A model generated the notes under the pieces. The model saw nothing but the letters and a program-made list of their open reading frames with translations, had not been told where the DNA came from and did no database searches. Positions 54,902 to 63,886 of a DNA stretch of 64,000 nucleotides are shown piece after piece. The first letter of the stretch is position 1. Each line of letters starts with the position of its first letter. The DNA lies in assembly GCF_902459565.1 (NCBI RefSeq), contig NZ_CABPSN010000001.1, positions 1 to 64,000 of the forward strand, read 5' to 3'. The translations under genes were made by a program, and so were the position numbers. The DNA is from Pandoraea aquatica (GTDB taxonomy: Bacteria > Pseudomonadota > Gammaproteobacteria > Burkholderiales > Burkholderiaceae).

Positions 54902-57787
54902 ATGATCCATCCGAATGCGCAAGTCTCGCCGGGCCACGGTCCGGACATGGGCACGCCGCGGCGTGAGAGCGAAGTCGAGGTCACGCTGGAGATCGACGGG
55001 CTGAGCGTGACGGTTCCGGCCGGCACGTCGATCATGCGCGCCGCAGCGGGCAACGACGTCAACATCCCCAAGCTCTGTGCGACGGATTCCCTCGAACCGT
55101 TCGGGTCGTGCCGGCTGTGTCTGGTCGAGATCGAAGGGCGACGCGGATTCCCCGCTTCGTGCACGACGCCCGTAGAGCCGGGCATGAAGGTGCGCACGCA
55201 ATCACCGAAATTGCAGGATCTGCGGCGCAACGTGATGGAGCTTTACATCTCCGACCACCCGCTGGACTGCCTGACGTGCGCGGCCAACGGCGATTGCGAA
55301 TTGCAGGACATGGCCGGCGTGACCGGATTGCGAGAAGTCCGTTACGGCTTCGACGGCGATAACCACATTCACAGCGCCAAGGATGAGTCCAATCCGTACT
55401 TCACGTACGACCCGTCGAAATGCATCGTGTGTAACCGGTGCGTGCGGGCGTGTGAGGAGACGCAGGGCACCTTCGCGCTGACGATCTCCGGGCGTGGCTT
55501 CGAGGCGCGCGTGTCGGCCGGGCAGGATCAGCCGTTCATGGATTCGGAGTGCGTGTCGTGCGGCGCTTGTGTGGCGGCGTGTCCGACGGCCACGTTGCAG
55601 GAAAAGAGCATCGTCGAGATGGGGCAACCCGAGCACGCGGTGGTGACGACGTGTGCGTACTGCGGCGTCGGATGCGCATTCAAGGCCGAGATGAAGGGCG
55701 GCGAGGTCGTGCGCATGACCCCATACAAGGACGGTCTCGCGAACGAAGGCCATGCCTGCGTCAAGGGACGCTTCGCCTGGGGCTACGCCACGCACAAGGA
55801 GCGCATCACCAAACCGATGATTCGCAGCAAGATCACCGATCCGTGGCGCGAAGTGTCGTGGGACGAGGCGCTCGACTACGCAGCGTCGGAGTTCCGTCGG
55901 TTGCAGGCGAAGTATGGGGTCGACGCCATTGGTGGCATCACGTCCTCGCGCTGTACGAACGAAGAGACGTATCTCGTGCAGAAGCTCGTGCGGGCCGCGT
56001 TCGGCAACAACAACGTGGACACGTGCGCGCGCGTCTGCCATTCGCCGACCGGCTACGGCTTGAAGCAGACGCTCGGCGAGTCCGCCGGTACGCAGACCTT
56101 CAAGTCGATCGAACACGCGGACGTCATTCTCGTGATGGGCGCGAATCCGACGGACGGGCACCCCGTCTTCGCCTCGCGACTCAAGCGGCGTGTGCGCGAG
56201 GGGGCGAAGCTCATCGTGATCGATCCGCGTCGCATCGATATCGTCGATGGACCTCACGTGAAGGCGGCATTCCATCTGCCGCTGCGTCCCGGCACCAACG
56301 TGGCGATGGTCAACGCGCTGGCGCACGTGATCGTCACCGAGGGACTGCTGGCCGAAGCGTTCATTGCCGAGCGGTGCGAAGACCGGGCGTTTGCGCAGTG
56401 GCGCGATTTCGTGGCGCTGCCGGAGAATTCGCCCGAGGCGGTGTCGGTCGTGACGGGCGTGCCTGCCGAGCAGATTCGCGGTGCCGCGCGCTTGTATGCG
56501 ACGGGCGGCAATGCGGCGATCTACTACGGGCTGGGCGTCACGGAGCACGCACAGGGCTCGACCACGGTCATGGGCATCGCGAACCTGGCGATGGCGACGG
56601 GCAACGTCGGGCGCGAAGGGGTCGGTGTGAATCCGTTGCGCGGACAGAACAACGTGCAGGGCTCGTGCGACATGGGTTCGTTCCCGCACGAGTTGCCGGG
56701 CTACCGGCATGTGTCCGATACGCTGGTGCGCGAGGAATTCGAAGCCGCGTGGGGTGTGACGTTGCAGGCTGAGCCGGGGCTGCGTATCCCGAACATGTTC
56801 GATGCGGCCATCCACGGCAGCTTCAAGGGACTCTACTGTCAGGGCGAGGATATCGTGCAGTCCGACCCCAACACGCAGCACGTGGCAGCGGCGATGGAGG
56901 CGATGGAGTGCATCGTCGTACAGGACATCTTCCTGAACGAGACCGCCAAGTATGCGCACGTATTGCTGCCGGGCACAACGTTCCTCGAGAAGGACGGCAC
57001 GTTCACCAACGCCGAACGACGCATCTCGCGCGTGCGCCGGGTGATGGCGCCGCTGCCGGGCATGGCGGACTGGGAAGTCACCATCGCGTTGGCGAAGCGG
57101 CTGGGCTACGAGATGCCGTACGCGCATCCGTCCGAGATCATGGACGAAATTGCACGGCTCACGCCGACGTTCCATGGTGTGAGTTACGCGCGACTGGACG
57201 AGGCGGGCAGCCTTCAATGGCCGTGCAACGACGAGGCACCCGAGGGCACGCCGATCATGCACGTCGACGCATTTGTGCGCGGCAAGGGGCGCTTCATCAT
57301 CACGCGTTACGTGCCGACGGACGAGAAGGTCACGCCGCGTTATCCGCTCTTGCTCACCACGGGGCGCATCCTCTCGCAATACAATGTCGGAGCGCAGACG
57401 CGCCGCACGCACAACGTTCACTGGCACGACGAAGACCGGCTCGAAATCCACCCGCACGACGCGCAGGAGCGGGGCATCAAGGATAACGACTGGGTCGGCA
57501 TCCGGAGCCGGGCGGGCGAGACAGTGCTGCGCGCGGTGCTCAGCGAGCGTATGCAACCCGGCGTGGTTTATACGACGTTCCATTTCCCCGAGTCGGGGGC
57601 GAACGTGATCACGACGGATAACTCGGACTGGGCCACCAATTGCCCGGAATATAAGGTGACGGCCGTGCAGGTGCTGCCGGTGGTGCAGCCGTCGGCATGG
57701 CAGGCCAAGTATTCGTCCTTCAACCGCACCCAGCTCGAATTGCTCGATGCGGCCCGCAATCCTGCCGAGCCGGTGTCGGCGAAGTAG
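54902..57787 (+). CDS. fdsA: NAD-dependent formate dehydrogenase alpha subunit FdsA
   Basis: 961-residue catalytic subunit. N-terminus: 2Fe-2S ferredoxin-like domain (PFGSCRLCLVEIEG) and further NuoG-like FeS sites (CLTCAANGDC, CIVCNRCVRACE, CVSCGACVAACP, CAYCGVGC). C-terminal two thirds: bis-MGD-binding molybdo domain; the catalytic Cys379-His380 lie in ARVCHSPTGYG, in line with Cys378-His379 of the Cupriavidus enzyme. It oxidises formate to CO2 and can also reduce CO2. GGGAGAA stands before ATG 54902; an earlier frame start at 54887 is less likely. FdhD encoded downstream sulfurates its cofactor. Confidence 0.95.
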   Translation: MIHPNAQVSPGHGPDMGTPRRESEVEVTLEIDGLSVTVPAGTSIMRAAAGNDVNIPKLCATDSLEPFGSCRLCLVEIEGRRGFPASCTTPVEPGMKVRTQSPKLQDLRRNVMELYISDHPLDCLTCAANGDCELQDMAGVTGLREVRYGFDGDNHIHSAKDESNPYFTYDPSKCIVCNRCVRACEETQGTFALTISGRGFEARVSAGQDQPFMDSECVSCGACVAACPTATLQEKSIVEMGQPEHAVVTTCAYCGVGCAFKAEMKGGEVVRMTPYKDGLANEGHACVKGRFAWGYATHKERITKPMIRSKITDPWREVSWDEALDYAASEFRRLQAKYGVDAIGGITSSRCTNEETYLVQKLVRAAFGNNNVDTCARVCHSPTGYGLKQTLGESAGTQTFKSIEHADVILVMGANPTDGHPVFASRLKRRVREGAKLIVIDPRRIDIVDGPHVKAAFHLPLRPGTNVAMVNALAHVIVTEGLLAEAFIAERCEDRAFAQWRDFVALPENSPEAVSVVTGVPAEQIRGAARLYATGGNAAIYYGLGVTEHAQGSTTVMGIANLAMATGNVGREGVGVNPLRGQNNVQGSCDMGSFPHELPGYRHVSDTLVREEFEAAWGVTLQAEPGLRIPNMFDAAIHGSFKGLYCQGEDIVQSDPNTQHVAAAMEAMECIVVQDIFLNETAKYAHVLLPGTTFLEKDGTFTNAERRISRVRRVMAPLPGMADWEVTIALAKRLGYEMPYAHPSEIMDEIARLTPTFHGVSYARLDEAGSLQWPCNDEAPEGTPIMHVDAFVRGKGRFIITRYVPTDEKVTPRYPLLLTTGRILSQYNVGAQTRRTHNVHWHDEDRLEIHPHDAQERGIKDNDWVGIRSRAGETVLRAVLSERMQPGVVYTTFHFPESGANVITTDNSDWATNCPEYKVTAVQVLPVVQPSAWQAKYSSFNRTQLELLDAARNPAEPVSAK

Positions 57788-57827
57788 GGGCGCGAACCTA
57801 GGAATGACCTGGAGTCAGTGTTTGACG

Positions 57828-58760
57828 ATGTCCAACCCGTTACTTGAAGTGGCTGAAGCCCGCGAAGCCATTGAATCGGCACGCGATGTCAGCGATGAGA
57901 TCGATGGCGTCGTCGCGCCCGTGTGCGACGTCGCGCCGACCGCCATCGACCCGGAAAGCCTCTCGCCGCACGCAACATTCGCCGTTCGGCGTTTCCGTCA
58001 TGGCGCGTGGCAGGCGGCGAGCGACGAACTCGCCGAGGAAGTGCCCGTCGCGCTGGAATTCAACGGCATTTCGCACGTGGTGATGCTGGCGACGCCGGCC
58101 GATATCGAAGACTTTGCGCTGGGGTTCGCGTTGTCGGAGGGCATTCTGAACGACCGGCGCGAGTGTTACGGGGTGGACGTCTCGGCGACCTCGCTGGGCA
58201 TTACCGCGCACCTCGAAGTGTCGTCGCGTGCGTTCGCCGGACTCAAGGAGCGGCGTCGCAACCTGACCGGGCGCACCGGATGCGGACTTTGCGGCACCGA
58301 GAGTCTCGACCAGGTGTTGCGGCCGTTGCCGTCTGCGGGTGAGCCGTTGCGCGTGACCCATGCGGCATTGGCCGCGGCGCATGCGGGGCTCGCAGCGCAT
58401 CAGGCGCTCAATGGCGTCACCGGCGCGGTGCATGGTGCCGCCTGGTGCTCGCCACAGGGCGAGATCGTCTGCCTGCGTGAAGACGTCGGCCGACATAATG
58501 CGCTCGACAAGCTCATCGGCGCACTCGCGCGCGAGGGGCGTGCGTTCGACAGCGGCTTTGTGCTGATGACGAGTCGCGCCAGCGTCGAGATCGTGCAGAA
58601 AGCGGCGCAGGTTGGCATTCCGATGGTGGCGGCCGTATCGGCGGCCACGGCGCTTGCGGTGCGTACGGCACAGGCCGCAGGTGTGGCGCTCGTGGGCTTC
58701 GTGCGTGGCGAACAGTGCGTGATTTACACCGGCGGGGCGGCGCTCGACGAGCGCGTCTGA
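57828..58760 (+). CDS. fdsC: Formate dehydrogenase accessory sulfurtransferase FdhD/FdsC
   Basis: 310-residue FdhD-family protein that transfers sulfur to the molybdenum cofactor before insertion into formate dehydrogenase. The redox CxxC is in TGCGLCGTES near residue 150, and DVGRHNALDKLIG (about 215) and LMTSRASVEIVQKAA follow, all typical of the family. N-terminus: about 40 residues of low-similarity sequence precede the family domain. The start is not sharp: ATG 57828 has GGAG 13 bases away, and ATG 57804 is an alternative. It is the fourth gene of the fds operon and may also serve the YdeP-type enzyme. Confidence 0.92.
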   Translation: MSNPLLEVAEAREAIESARDVSDEIDGVVAPVCDVAPTAIDPESLSPHATFAVRRFRHGAWQAASDELAEEVPVALEFNGISHVVMLATPADIEDFALGFALSEGILNDRRECYGVDVSATSLGITAHLEVSSRAFAGLKERRRNLTGRTGCGLCGTESLDQVLRPLPSAGEPLRVTHAALAAAHAGLAAHQALNGVTGAVHGAAWCSPQGEIVCLREDVGRHNALDKLIGALAREGRAFDSGFVLMTSRASVEIVQKAAQVGIPMVAAVSAATALAVRTAQAAGVALVGFVRGEQCVIYTGGAALDERV

Positions 58761-58793
58761 CGGCCTTGACCCTGACGGAGCGGGAGATTTTCG

Positions 58794-59027
58794 ATGGACG
58801 GCAACAACCTCGTGCGTATGGCCAACCGCATTGCAGACTTCTTCGAATCCTTGCCTGATCGCGAAGAAGCGCTGGATCAGGTCGCCACGCATCTGCATAA
58901 ATTCTGGGATCCGCGCATGCGTTCGCAGATTCTGGCCCTTGTCGACGCCCCAGATGGCGAAGAAATGCACGCGCTCGTGCGCGAAGCCCTGACGCGCCAC
59001 CGAGCGCGTCTGACGCCGGCGGCCTGA
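58794..59027 (+). CDS. fdsD: NAD-dependent formate dehydrogenase delta subunit FdsD
   Basis: 77-residue delta subunit of the soluble formate dehydrogenase, known to be needed for a stable FdsABGD complex. The pattern NLVRMANRIADFFESLPDRE and the WDPRMRSQI element are characteristic. CGGGAG lies before the ATG at 58794. It closes the fds operon. No terminator is obvious in the 80 bases before the next gene. Confidence 0.92.
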   Translation: MDGNNLVRMANRIADFFESLPDREEALDQVATHLHKFWDPRMRSQILALVDAPDGEEMHALVREALTRHRARLTPAA

Positions 59028-59109
59028 CACGACGCGCGGGTCTACGCTGCTCGCGGTATAGTAGGGGCGACGGTCGCGCACCGGCGCGGCTTTACCAGCG
59101 GAGGACTTG

Positions 59110-59361
59110 ATGAGCGATACCCCCACGCGCAAGCCCGGCCCACAGCATCCTCACAAGGAGGACGCGGTGGAACGCGACCTCGACGAAGCGCTTGAGGAGA
59201 CGTTTCCGGCGAGCGATCCCGTGTCCATCGAAGTCGACAAGCCGAGGCGGGTTCCTGCATCGCGACCCAGCGAGACGAAGCGTCTCGACAAGGGGTTGGA
59301 GGAAACCTTCCCGGCAAGCGATCCGGTTTCCATCGACACCGGTAAGCCGCCGAAGCCGTAA
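59110..59361 (+). CDS. Small protein with duplicated FPASDPVSI motif
   Basis: 83-residue hydrophilic protein. It contains the peptide LEETFPASDPVSI twice (about residues 28-44 and 64-80), each preceded by an acidic LD(E/K) stretch and followed by a GKP/DKP. The motif is known from many small proteobacterial proteins whose function is not known. The duplication is visible in the DNA at about 59180-59245 and 59288-59353, but codons differ, so it is not recent. GGAGGAC lies before the TTGATG start at 59107/59110. It may belong to the fds transcript. Confidence 0.75.
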   Translation: MSDTPTRKPGPQHPHKEDAVERDLDEALEETFPASDPVSIEVDKPRRVPASRPSETKRLDKGLEETFPASDPVSIDTGKPPKP

Positions 59362-59544
59362 CAATTGCTGTGCAATGCCGGGAGATTGCGTCCCGATGCT
59401 TCCACAACCTGCTCGCAGCCCCGTCCGGCGGGGCCGCGGGCGAAAAATAAATCTCCGCTTCGGCATGGGTTTGCTGCCCGGGCGGAGCGAATTCGTGGCA
59501 AAATGCCGCGCCTGACTCTCTCAGGCTGGGACTGTAGGAAATAA

Positions 59545-59913
59545 ATGGCGGCAGGTACGGTAAAAAAAGTTCGACGCTACGCGCTGGAAACCATCGACGT
59601 GATGGGACAGAGCGGGCTTGGCGTCGTCGAACGCCCGGATGGGCGTTTCGTCATGTATCCGGAATACTGGACACAGACGCAGGCGCTCAGCCAGAAAATG
59701 CGCACGCTGTATCGCCGTAACTGCCAGCTCGAATACCAATTGGCAAAGCTCACGCGTGAGCTCGACCGTCTGCGCAGCGTGGTCGACACGCCGCGTCCCG
59801 CCGGCAATCCGCAGGCGTCGCTGCCCGGTACCGACGTGCCGCAGCCCGAACCCAAGCTCGAACGCAAGACGGCTGGCGATCTGCCGCCTCGACGACGTAA
59901 ACGCGCCGCCTGA
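59545..59913 (+). CDS. Conserved-looking basic hypothetical protein
   Basis: 122 residues that I do not recognise as a known family. Residues 1-50 look folded (VKKVRRYALETIDVMGQSGL then VERPDGRFVMYPEYW), residues 50-80 form a likely coiled coil (QKMRTLYRRNCQLEYQLAKL then TRELDRLRSVV), and the tail is Pro-rich ending in RRRKRAA. Pos/neg charge is high overall. TAGGAAA precedes the ATG at 59545. It stands alone between the FPASDPVS gene and the dioxygenase. The basic tail would fit a nucleic-acid role, but that is only a guess. Confidence 0.65.
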   Translation: MAAGTVKKVRRYALETIDVMGQSGLGVVERPDGRFVMYPEYWTQTQALSQKMRTLYRRNCQLEYQLAKLTRELDRLRSVVDTPRPAGNPQASLPGTDVPQPEPKLERKTAGDLPPRRRKRAA

Positions 59914-60066
59914 GCGCCATTGCCGTACGACGTCATGAAATGCAGTAACGACGTCAGCGGCCATGACCCTGCAAGTCCTCCCGATTCATCCCGTTACACA
60001 GAAAAACTCTCAAGTCCCCGTCATTTTCCATTAACAGCCAGCTTATTGCCCGCTTCGCCGACCATC

Positions 60067-60828
60067 ATGGCGCTTACCGCATCGCAACTCGAAACCTTCC
60101 ATAACGACGGTTATCTGATCCTTCCGCGCTACGTCGCGCAGGCCGACTGCGAGGCGATTCTGGCCGATGTGCGAGCGCAGTTGGCGGCGGCCACGCTACC
60201 GCTCGAGTTCGAAGCCGATGTGGGTTATGAGGGTGCACCGCAATCGCGCGACGCTGAGGGCGGCCAAACGGTTCGCCGTCTGCTCAAGGCTTACGATCGC
60301 GGCGATGCGCTTCGCAACTGGGCCACGCGCCCGGACCTGATCGAATCGCTTGCGCAGATCTTCGGCGAAGACGTGGTGCTGACGCTTGCGCACCACAACT
60401 GCGTGATGACGAAACACCCGCACTTCGGTACCGCGACCGGCTGGCATCGCGATATTCGCTACTGGTCGTTCCCCGAGAACTCACTGGTTTCGGTGTGGCT
60501 GGCGCTGGGGCCGGAGACGCGCGACAACGGCGCGCTTCGCTTCATCCCGGGCTCGCACCGCGAGCAGCTTCAGACACATCAGCTCGATTCGCTGGACTTC
60601 CTGCGTCCCGACGAACCGGACAATCAGCCGCTCGTTGCGCGTGGCAAGCAAGTGGAACTCGCACAGGGCGACGTCGTGCTCTTCCATAGCGGCCTGTTTC
60701 ACGCGGCTGGCCGCAACGAGGGCGATACGACCAAGTTCTCGGTCGTGTTTGCCTACCGGGGCGAGAGCAACCCGCCGAAACCGGGAACGCGCTCTGCCTC
60801 GGCAGGCGAGGTTGACCTCGGCCACTGA
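60067..60828 (+). CDS. Phytanoyl-CoA dioxygenase family protein
   Basis: 253-residue Fe(II)/2-oxoglutarate oxygenase of the PhyH family. Metal ligands: His127-x-Asp129 in GWHRDIRYW and a distal His at 212 in LFHAAGRNEG, with Arg216 placed to bind 2-oxoglutarate. It hydroxylates a small substrate which cannot be told from sequence. The frame opens at 59920, but ATG 60067 (ALTASQLETFHNDGYLIL) is the family-typical start. A terminator follows at 60839. There is no neighbouring gene of a clear pathway. Confidence 0.88.
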   Translation: MALTASQLETFHNDGYLILPRYVAQADCEAILADVRAQLAAATLPLEFEADVGYEGAPQSRDAEGGQTVRRLLKAYDRGDALRNWATRPDLIESLAQIFGEDVVLTLAHHNCVMTKHPHFGTATGWHRDIRYWSFPENSLVSVWLALGPETRDNGALRFIPGSHREQLQTHQLDSLDFLRPDEPDNQPLVARGKQVELAQGDVVLFHSGLFHAAGRNEGDTTKFSVVFAYRGESNPPKPGTRSASAGEVDLGH

Positions 60829-60838
60829 TGCTGATTTG

Positions 60839-60868
60839 GGTGCTTTCCTAAACCGGTAAGCACCTTTT
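60839..60868 (+). terminator. Terminator of the phytanoyl dioxygenase gene
   Basis: Arms GGTGCTT (60839-60845) and AAGCACC (60858-60864) with a 12-base loop, then TTTT. It is 10 bases past the stop. Confidence 0.8.
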
Positions 60869-60909
60869 CCCGCGTAGACTCTCCGGCCACCCTTGTGGTG
60901 TCATGCGCT

Positions 60910-60923
60910 GGCTCACGTGAGCC
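60910..60923. repeat. 14-base palindrome upstream of the NSS transporter
   Basis: Perfect palindrome GGCTCACGTGAGCC in the 231-base gap before the transporter, about 137 bases from its start. Possible operator; nothing else supports it. Confidence 0.3.
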
Positions 60924-61059
60924 GCATCGTGTCGACATCGATGCCGTGCCGCGCCAGTAATCTGCCTGACGCCATTCCATGAACCAGTGACGTGTCGCTC
61001 CCGCGCGGTGCAAAGCCGCGTGGAACGAGCCGCTGCACGTCCGTTTCCGGAGGAGACAC

Positions 61060-62448
61060 GTGTCCCATTTACCCATCTCACCTGCTGCCCCAGCGACATC
61101 GCCCGCTGCAACCGATGCTTCGGGGGGAGCGAGTCGTGCCACCTGGGGATCGCGGCTGGGTTTCGTTCTTGCCGCCGCTGGCTCTGCTGTTGGCCTCGGC
61201 GCGGTCTGGAAATTTCCGTACGTCGTTGGGCAGCACGGCGGAGGTGCGTTCCTCGCCGTCTATCTAGGCTGTGTGCTGACGCTCGGCGTCGCCCTGTTGC
61301 TGGCAGAGATGACGGTGGGCCGTTTGACGGGGCAGTCCATCACGACCGCGTTGCACACGCTCGGCGGACGCGCCTGGGCCTGGGTCGGTCGCATCGCCAC
61401 GTTCAATGCGTTCGCGATTCTCTCGTTCTACGTCGTGGTTGGCGGTTGGACGGTGACCTACCTGATGCGCGCGTTCACCGGCTCGGTGCTGGCGAACGAC
61501 ACGCAACGGCTGGTCACCGAGTTTTCGGCGTTCACGGCGAATCCTGTGGCGTCGCTCGCGAGCATGGGCGTGTTTCTCGGTCTGACGGCACTGATCGTCG
61601 CCGCCGGTGTGCAGAAAGGCATCGAGCGGGCGGGCAAGTGGCTTATGCCCGCGCTGTTCCTGCTGATGTTGCTGGTCATTGCCCGGGCGCTCACGCTGCC
61701 CGGCGCGATGGCGGGCGTGGCATGGTTCCTCACGCCTGACTTTTCGATGATCTCCGGCGACACGTTGCTCGAAGCACTGGGACTGGCGTTCTTCTCGCTG
61801 TCGCTGGGGGCGGGGATGATCGTGGTCTACGGATCCTATCTGCCTCGCGACGCACGGCTCGCCGGTTCGGCCGTCTGGGTGGCCACGCTTGCCACGCTCG
61901 CGTGCTGCCTTGCTGGCCTGATGATCCTCCCTGCCGTTTTCGCCTTCGGCGTACCGCCCGACGCCGGTCCCGGCCTCACATTCATCACCATGCCGGCCAT
62001 TTTCGCGCAGATGCCGTTCGGCCATGCGATTGCCATCGCATTCTTCCTGCTGTTGCTGTTCGCCGCGCTCACCTCGGCGGTGTCGCTGTTCGAGCCGGTC
62101 GCGGCCTTTCTGATCGACGAATATCAATGGCAGCGTGGTCCGGCGGTCCTCGCTGTCTTCGTCGCGACATTCCTGTTCGGTGCGCCGGCGGCACTGTCGT
62201 TCGGCGTCTGGTCGGACGTGCGACTGTTCGATCGCACGATCTTCGATCTGATGGACTATGTCACCGTCAATCTGCTGATGCCGGCGGGCGGGCTGTGCAT
62301 CGCGATCTTCGTCGGTGCGTTCATCTGGCCCAAGGCGCGTACCGTGCTGGATGGCTCGCGCGCGCAGTGGTTCGTGCCAGTCTGGCGCGTGTTGTTGCTG
62401 GTGCTCACCCCGATCGCCATCTTCGGCGTCTGGTACCAGACGTTCTAA
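61060..62448 (+). CDS. Sodium-dependent transporter of the NSS (SNF) family
   Basis: 462-residue inner-membrane Na+-coupled symporter. Start GTG at 61060 with CCGGAGGAG upstream. The NSS signature is in WGSRLGFVLAAAGSAVGLGA then VWKFPYVVGQHGGGAF, holding the first unwound helix and Na+ site; eleven to twelve helices in all. Bacterial NSS transporters of this type, like TnaT/MhsT, import amino acids; tryptophan or similar is likely but unknown. It converges with gor and a terminator separates them. Confidence 0.9.
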   Translation: MSHLPISPAAPATSPAATDASGGASRATWGSRLGFVLAAAGSAVGLGAVWKFPYVVGQHGGGAFLAVYLGCVLTLGVALLLAEMTVGRLTGQSITTALHTLGGRAWAWVGRIATFNAFAILSFYVVVGGWTVTYLMRAFTGSVLANDTQRLVTEFSAFTANPVASLASMGVFLGLTALIVAAGVQKGIERAGKWLMPALFLLMLLVIARALTLPGAMAGVAWFLTPDFSMISGDTLLEALGLAFFSLSLGAGMIVVYGSYLPRDARLAGSAVWVATLATLACCLAGLMILPAVFAFGVPPDAGPGLTFITMPAIFAQMPFGHAIAIAFFLLLLFAALTSAVSLFEPVAAFLIDEYQWQRGPAVLAVFVATFLFGAPAALSFGVWSDVRLFDRTIFDLMDYVTVNLLMPAGGLCIAIFVGAFIWPKARTVLDGSRAQWFVPVWRVLLLVLTPIAIFGVWYQTF

Positions 62449-62480
62449 AGTTCTAAAGCTTCGACACGGATAACCCGTCG

Positions 62481-62514
62481 CGGGCGCTGATCACGACAGT
62501 GACTTCAGCGCCCG
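62481..62514. terminator. Bidirectional terminator between NSS transporter and gor
   Basis: Arms CGGGCGCTGA (62481-62490) and TCAGCGCCCG (62505-62514), perfect 10 base pairs, with TCAC/GTGA inside the 14-base loop extending the stem. It lies 33 bases after the transporter stop and 11 bases beyond the gor stop. Confidence 0.8.
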
Positions 62515-62524
62515 ATCAACCGAT

Positions 62525-63886
62525 TTACGCCACGGGTGTGCGCATCGTCACCCATTCTTCGGCGGCCGTCGGGTGCACGGCCAGCGTGCGGTCGAAGTCG
62601 GCCTTCGTGGCACCCATCGACAGCGCGACGCCCAGCAACTGCACCTGTTCTCCTGCGTGATCCCCGACCATATGCGCGCCGACGATCTTGTCGGTCGCGC
62701 CGTCGACGAGCAGCTTCATCAGCATCTTTTCCTGACGGCCCGACAGCGTTGCCTTGAGCGGGCGGAAGATGGCCTTGTACACCTTGAGCTGTGCGTATTG
62801 CGCACGCGCCTCACTCTCGGTGAGTCCCACCACGCCGATTTCCGGTGTGCTGAACACCGCCGTCGGAATCAGTTTGTGATCCACGCGTGTGGTGCGCTCC
62901 CCGAATACCGTATCCGCGAACGCCTGACCTTCGCGAATCGCCATCGGCGTGAGATTGACGCGATCGGTGACATCGCCCACGGCGAAGATCGACGGCACGT
63001 TCGTGCGCGAGAACTCGTCGACGATCACTGCACCCTTGTCGTTGAGCGCCACGCCACTGGCCGCGAGTCCGAGTCCTTGCGTGTACGGCACACGCCCGGC
63101 AGCGCTCAGCAGCACATCCGCATCGTGCGCGCTGCCGTCCGACAGCGTAATGCGCAATCGGTCCTGAATCTTCTCGGCTCGCTGAATCGTGCGCTCAAGC
63201 AGGATCTCGATGCCTCGCTCGCGATACGCGGCTTCGAGCGACGTCCGGACTTCCTCGTCGAATCCGCGCAGCAAATGCGGCCCGCGATGCACGACCGTCA
63301 CCTTTGAGCCCAGTCCAGCGAAAACACCCGCGAATTCCAGCGCAATGTAACCGCCGCCGACGATCGTGATCCGCTCGGGGAGCGATTCGAGATGAAATAC
63401 TTCGTTTGACGAAATGGCGTGCTCGCGTCCGACGAAGTGCGGCTGATCTGCCGGACGGCCGCCTGTTGCGATCAGGATGTTGCGTGCGGTAATGCGCTCA
63501 CCGGTCGCGGGCAGCACGACCGTATGCGGGCCTTCGACCACGGCGCGCGCGGCGACGAGTTTCGCACCCGCACGTTCGAGGTTGGTCTTGTAGATGCCTT
63601 CGAGTCGCGCAATCTCGGTGTCTTTGCGGGCGATCAGCGTTTTCCAGTCGAACTTGGGAGAGGGGACTTCCCAGCCGAAACCGGCGGCATCTTCGAACTC
63701 GTCAGCAAAACGGCTGGCGTAGACGAACAGCTTCTTCGGTACGCAACCGCGAATGACGCACGTGCCACCCACGCGAAACTCTTCGGCGACTTTCACGCGC
63801 GCGCCGTATTGCGCAGCGACGCGCGCGGCCCGCACGCCGCCCGAACCGGCACCGATCACGAACAGATCCACATCGAACTGGGACAT
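62525..63886 (-). CDS. gor: Glutathione-disulfide reductase
   Basis: 453-residue cytosolic flavoprotein that reduces oxidised glutathione with NADPH. FAD site GAGSGGVRAARVAAQ, redox-active pair in GGTCVIRGCVPKK (Cys-x4-Cys), NADPH site VGGGYIALEFAGVFAGLGSK, and C-terminal HPTAAEEWVT with the catalytic His-Glu of the other subunit. Typical length. It converges with the NSS gene and shares the hairpin at 62481-62514. The 114 bases upstream to the window edge should hold its promoter. Confidence 0.95.
   Translation of the reverse strand: MSQFDVDLFVIGAGSGGVRAARVAAQYGARVKVAEEFRVGGTCVIRGCVPKKLFVYASRFADEFEDAAGFGWEVPSPKFDWKTLIARKDTEIARLEGIYKTNLERAGAKLVAARAVVEGPHTVVLPATGERITARNILIATGGRPADQPHFVGREHAISSNEVFHLESLPERITIVGGGYIALEFAGVFAGLGSKVTVVHRGPHLLRGFDEEVRTSLEAAYRERGIEILLERTIQRAEKIQDRLRITLSDGSAHDADVLLSAAGRVPYTQGLGLAASGVALNDKGAVIVDEFSRTNVPSIFAVGDVTDRVNLTPMAIREGQAFADTVFGERTTRVDHKLIPTAVFSTPEIGVVGLTESEARAQYAQLKVYKAIFRPLKATLSGRQEKMLMKLLVDGATDKIVGAHMVGDHAGEQVQLLGVALSMGATKADFDRTLAVHPTAAEEWVTMRTPVA

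Noticed and set aside
53147-55201. 684-codon minus-strand open frame opposite fdsB and the start of fdsA
   Set aside because: Antisense shadow of well-supported genes.
55202-57583. 793-codon minus-strand open frame opposite fdsA
   Set aside because: Antisense shadow of fdsA; Arg/His-rich translation with no motif.
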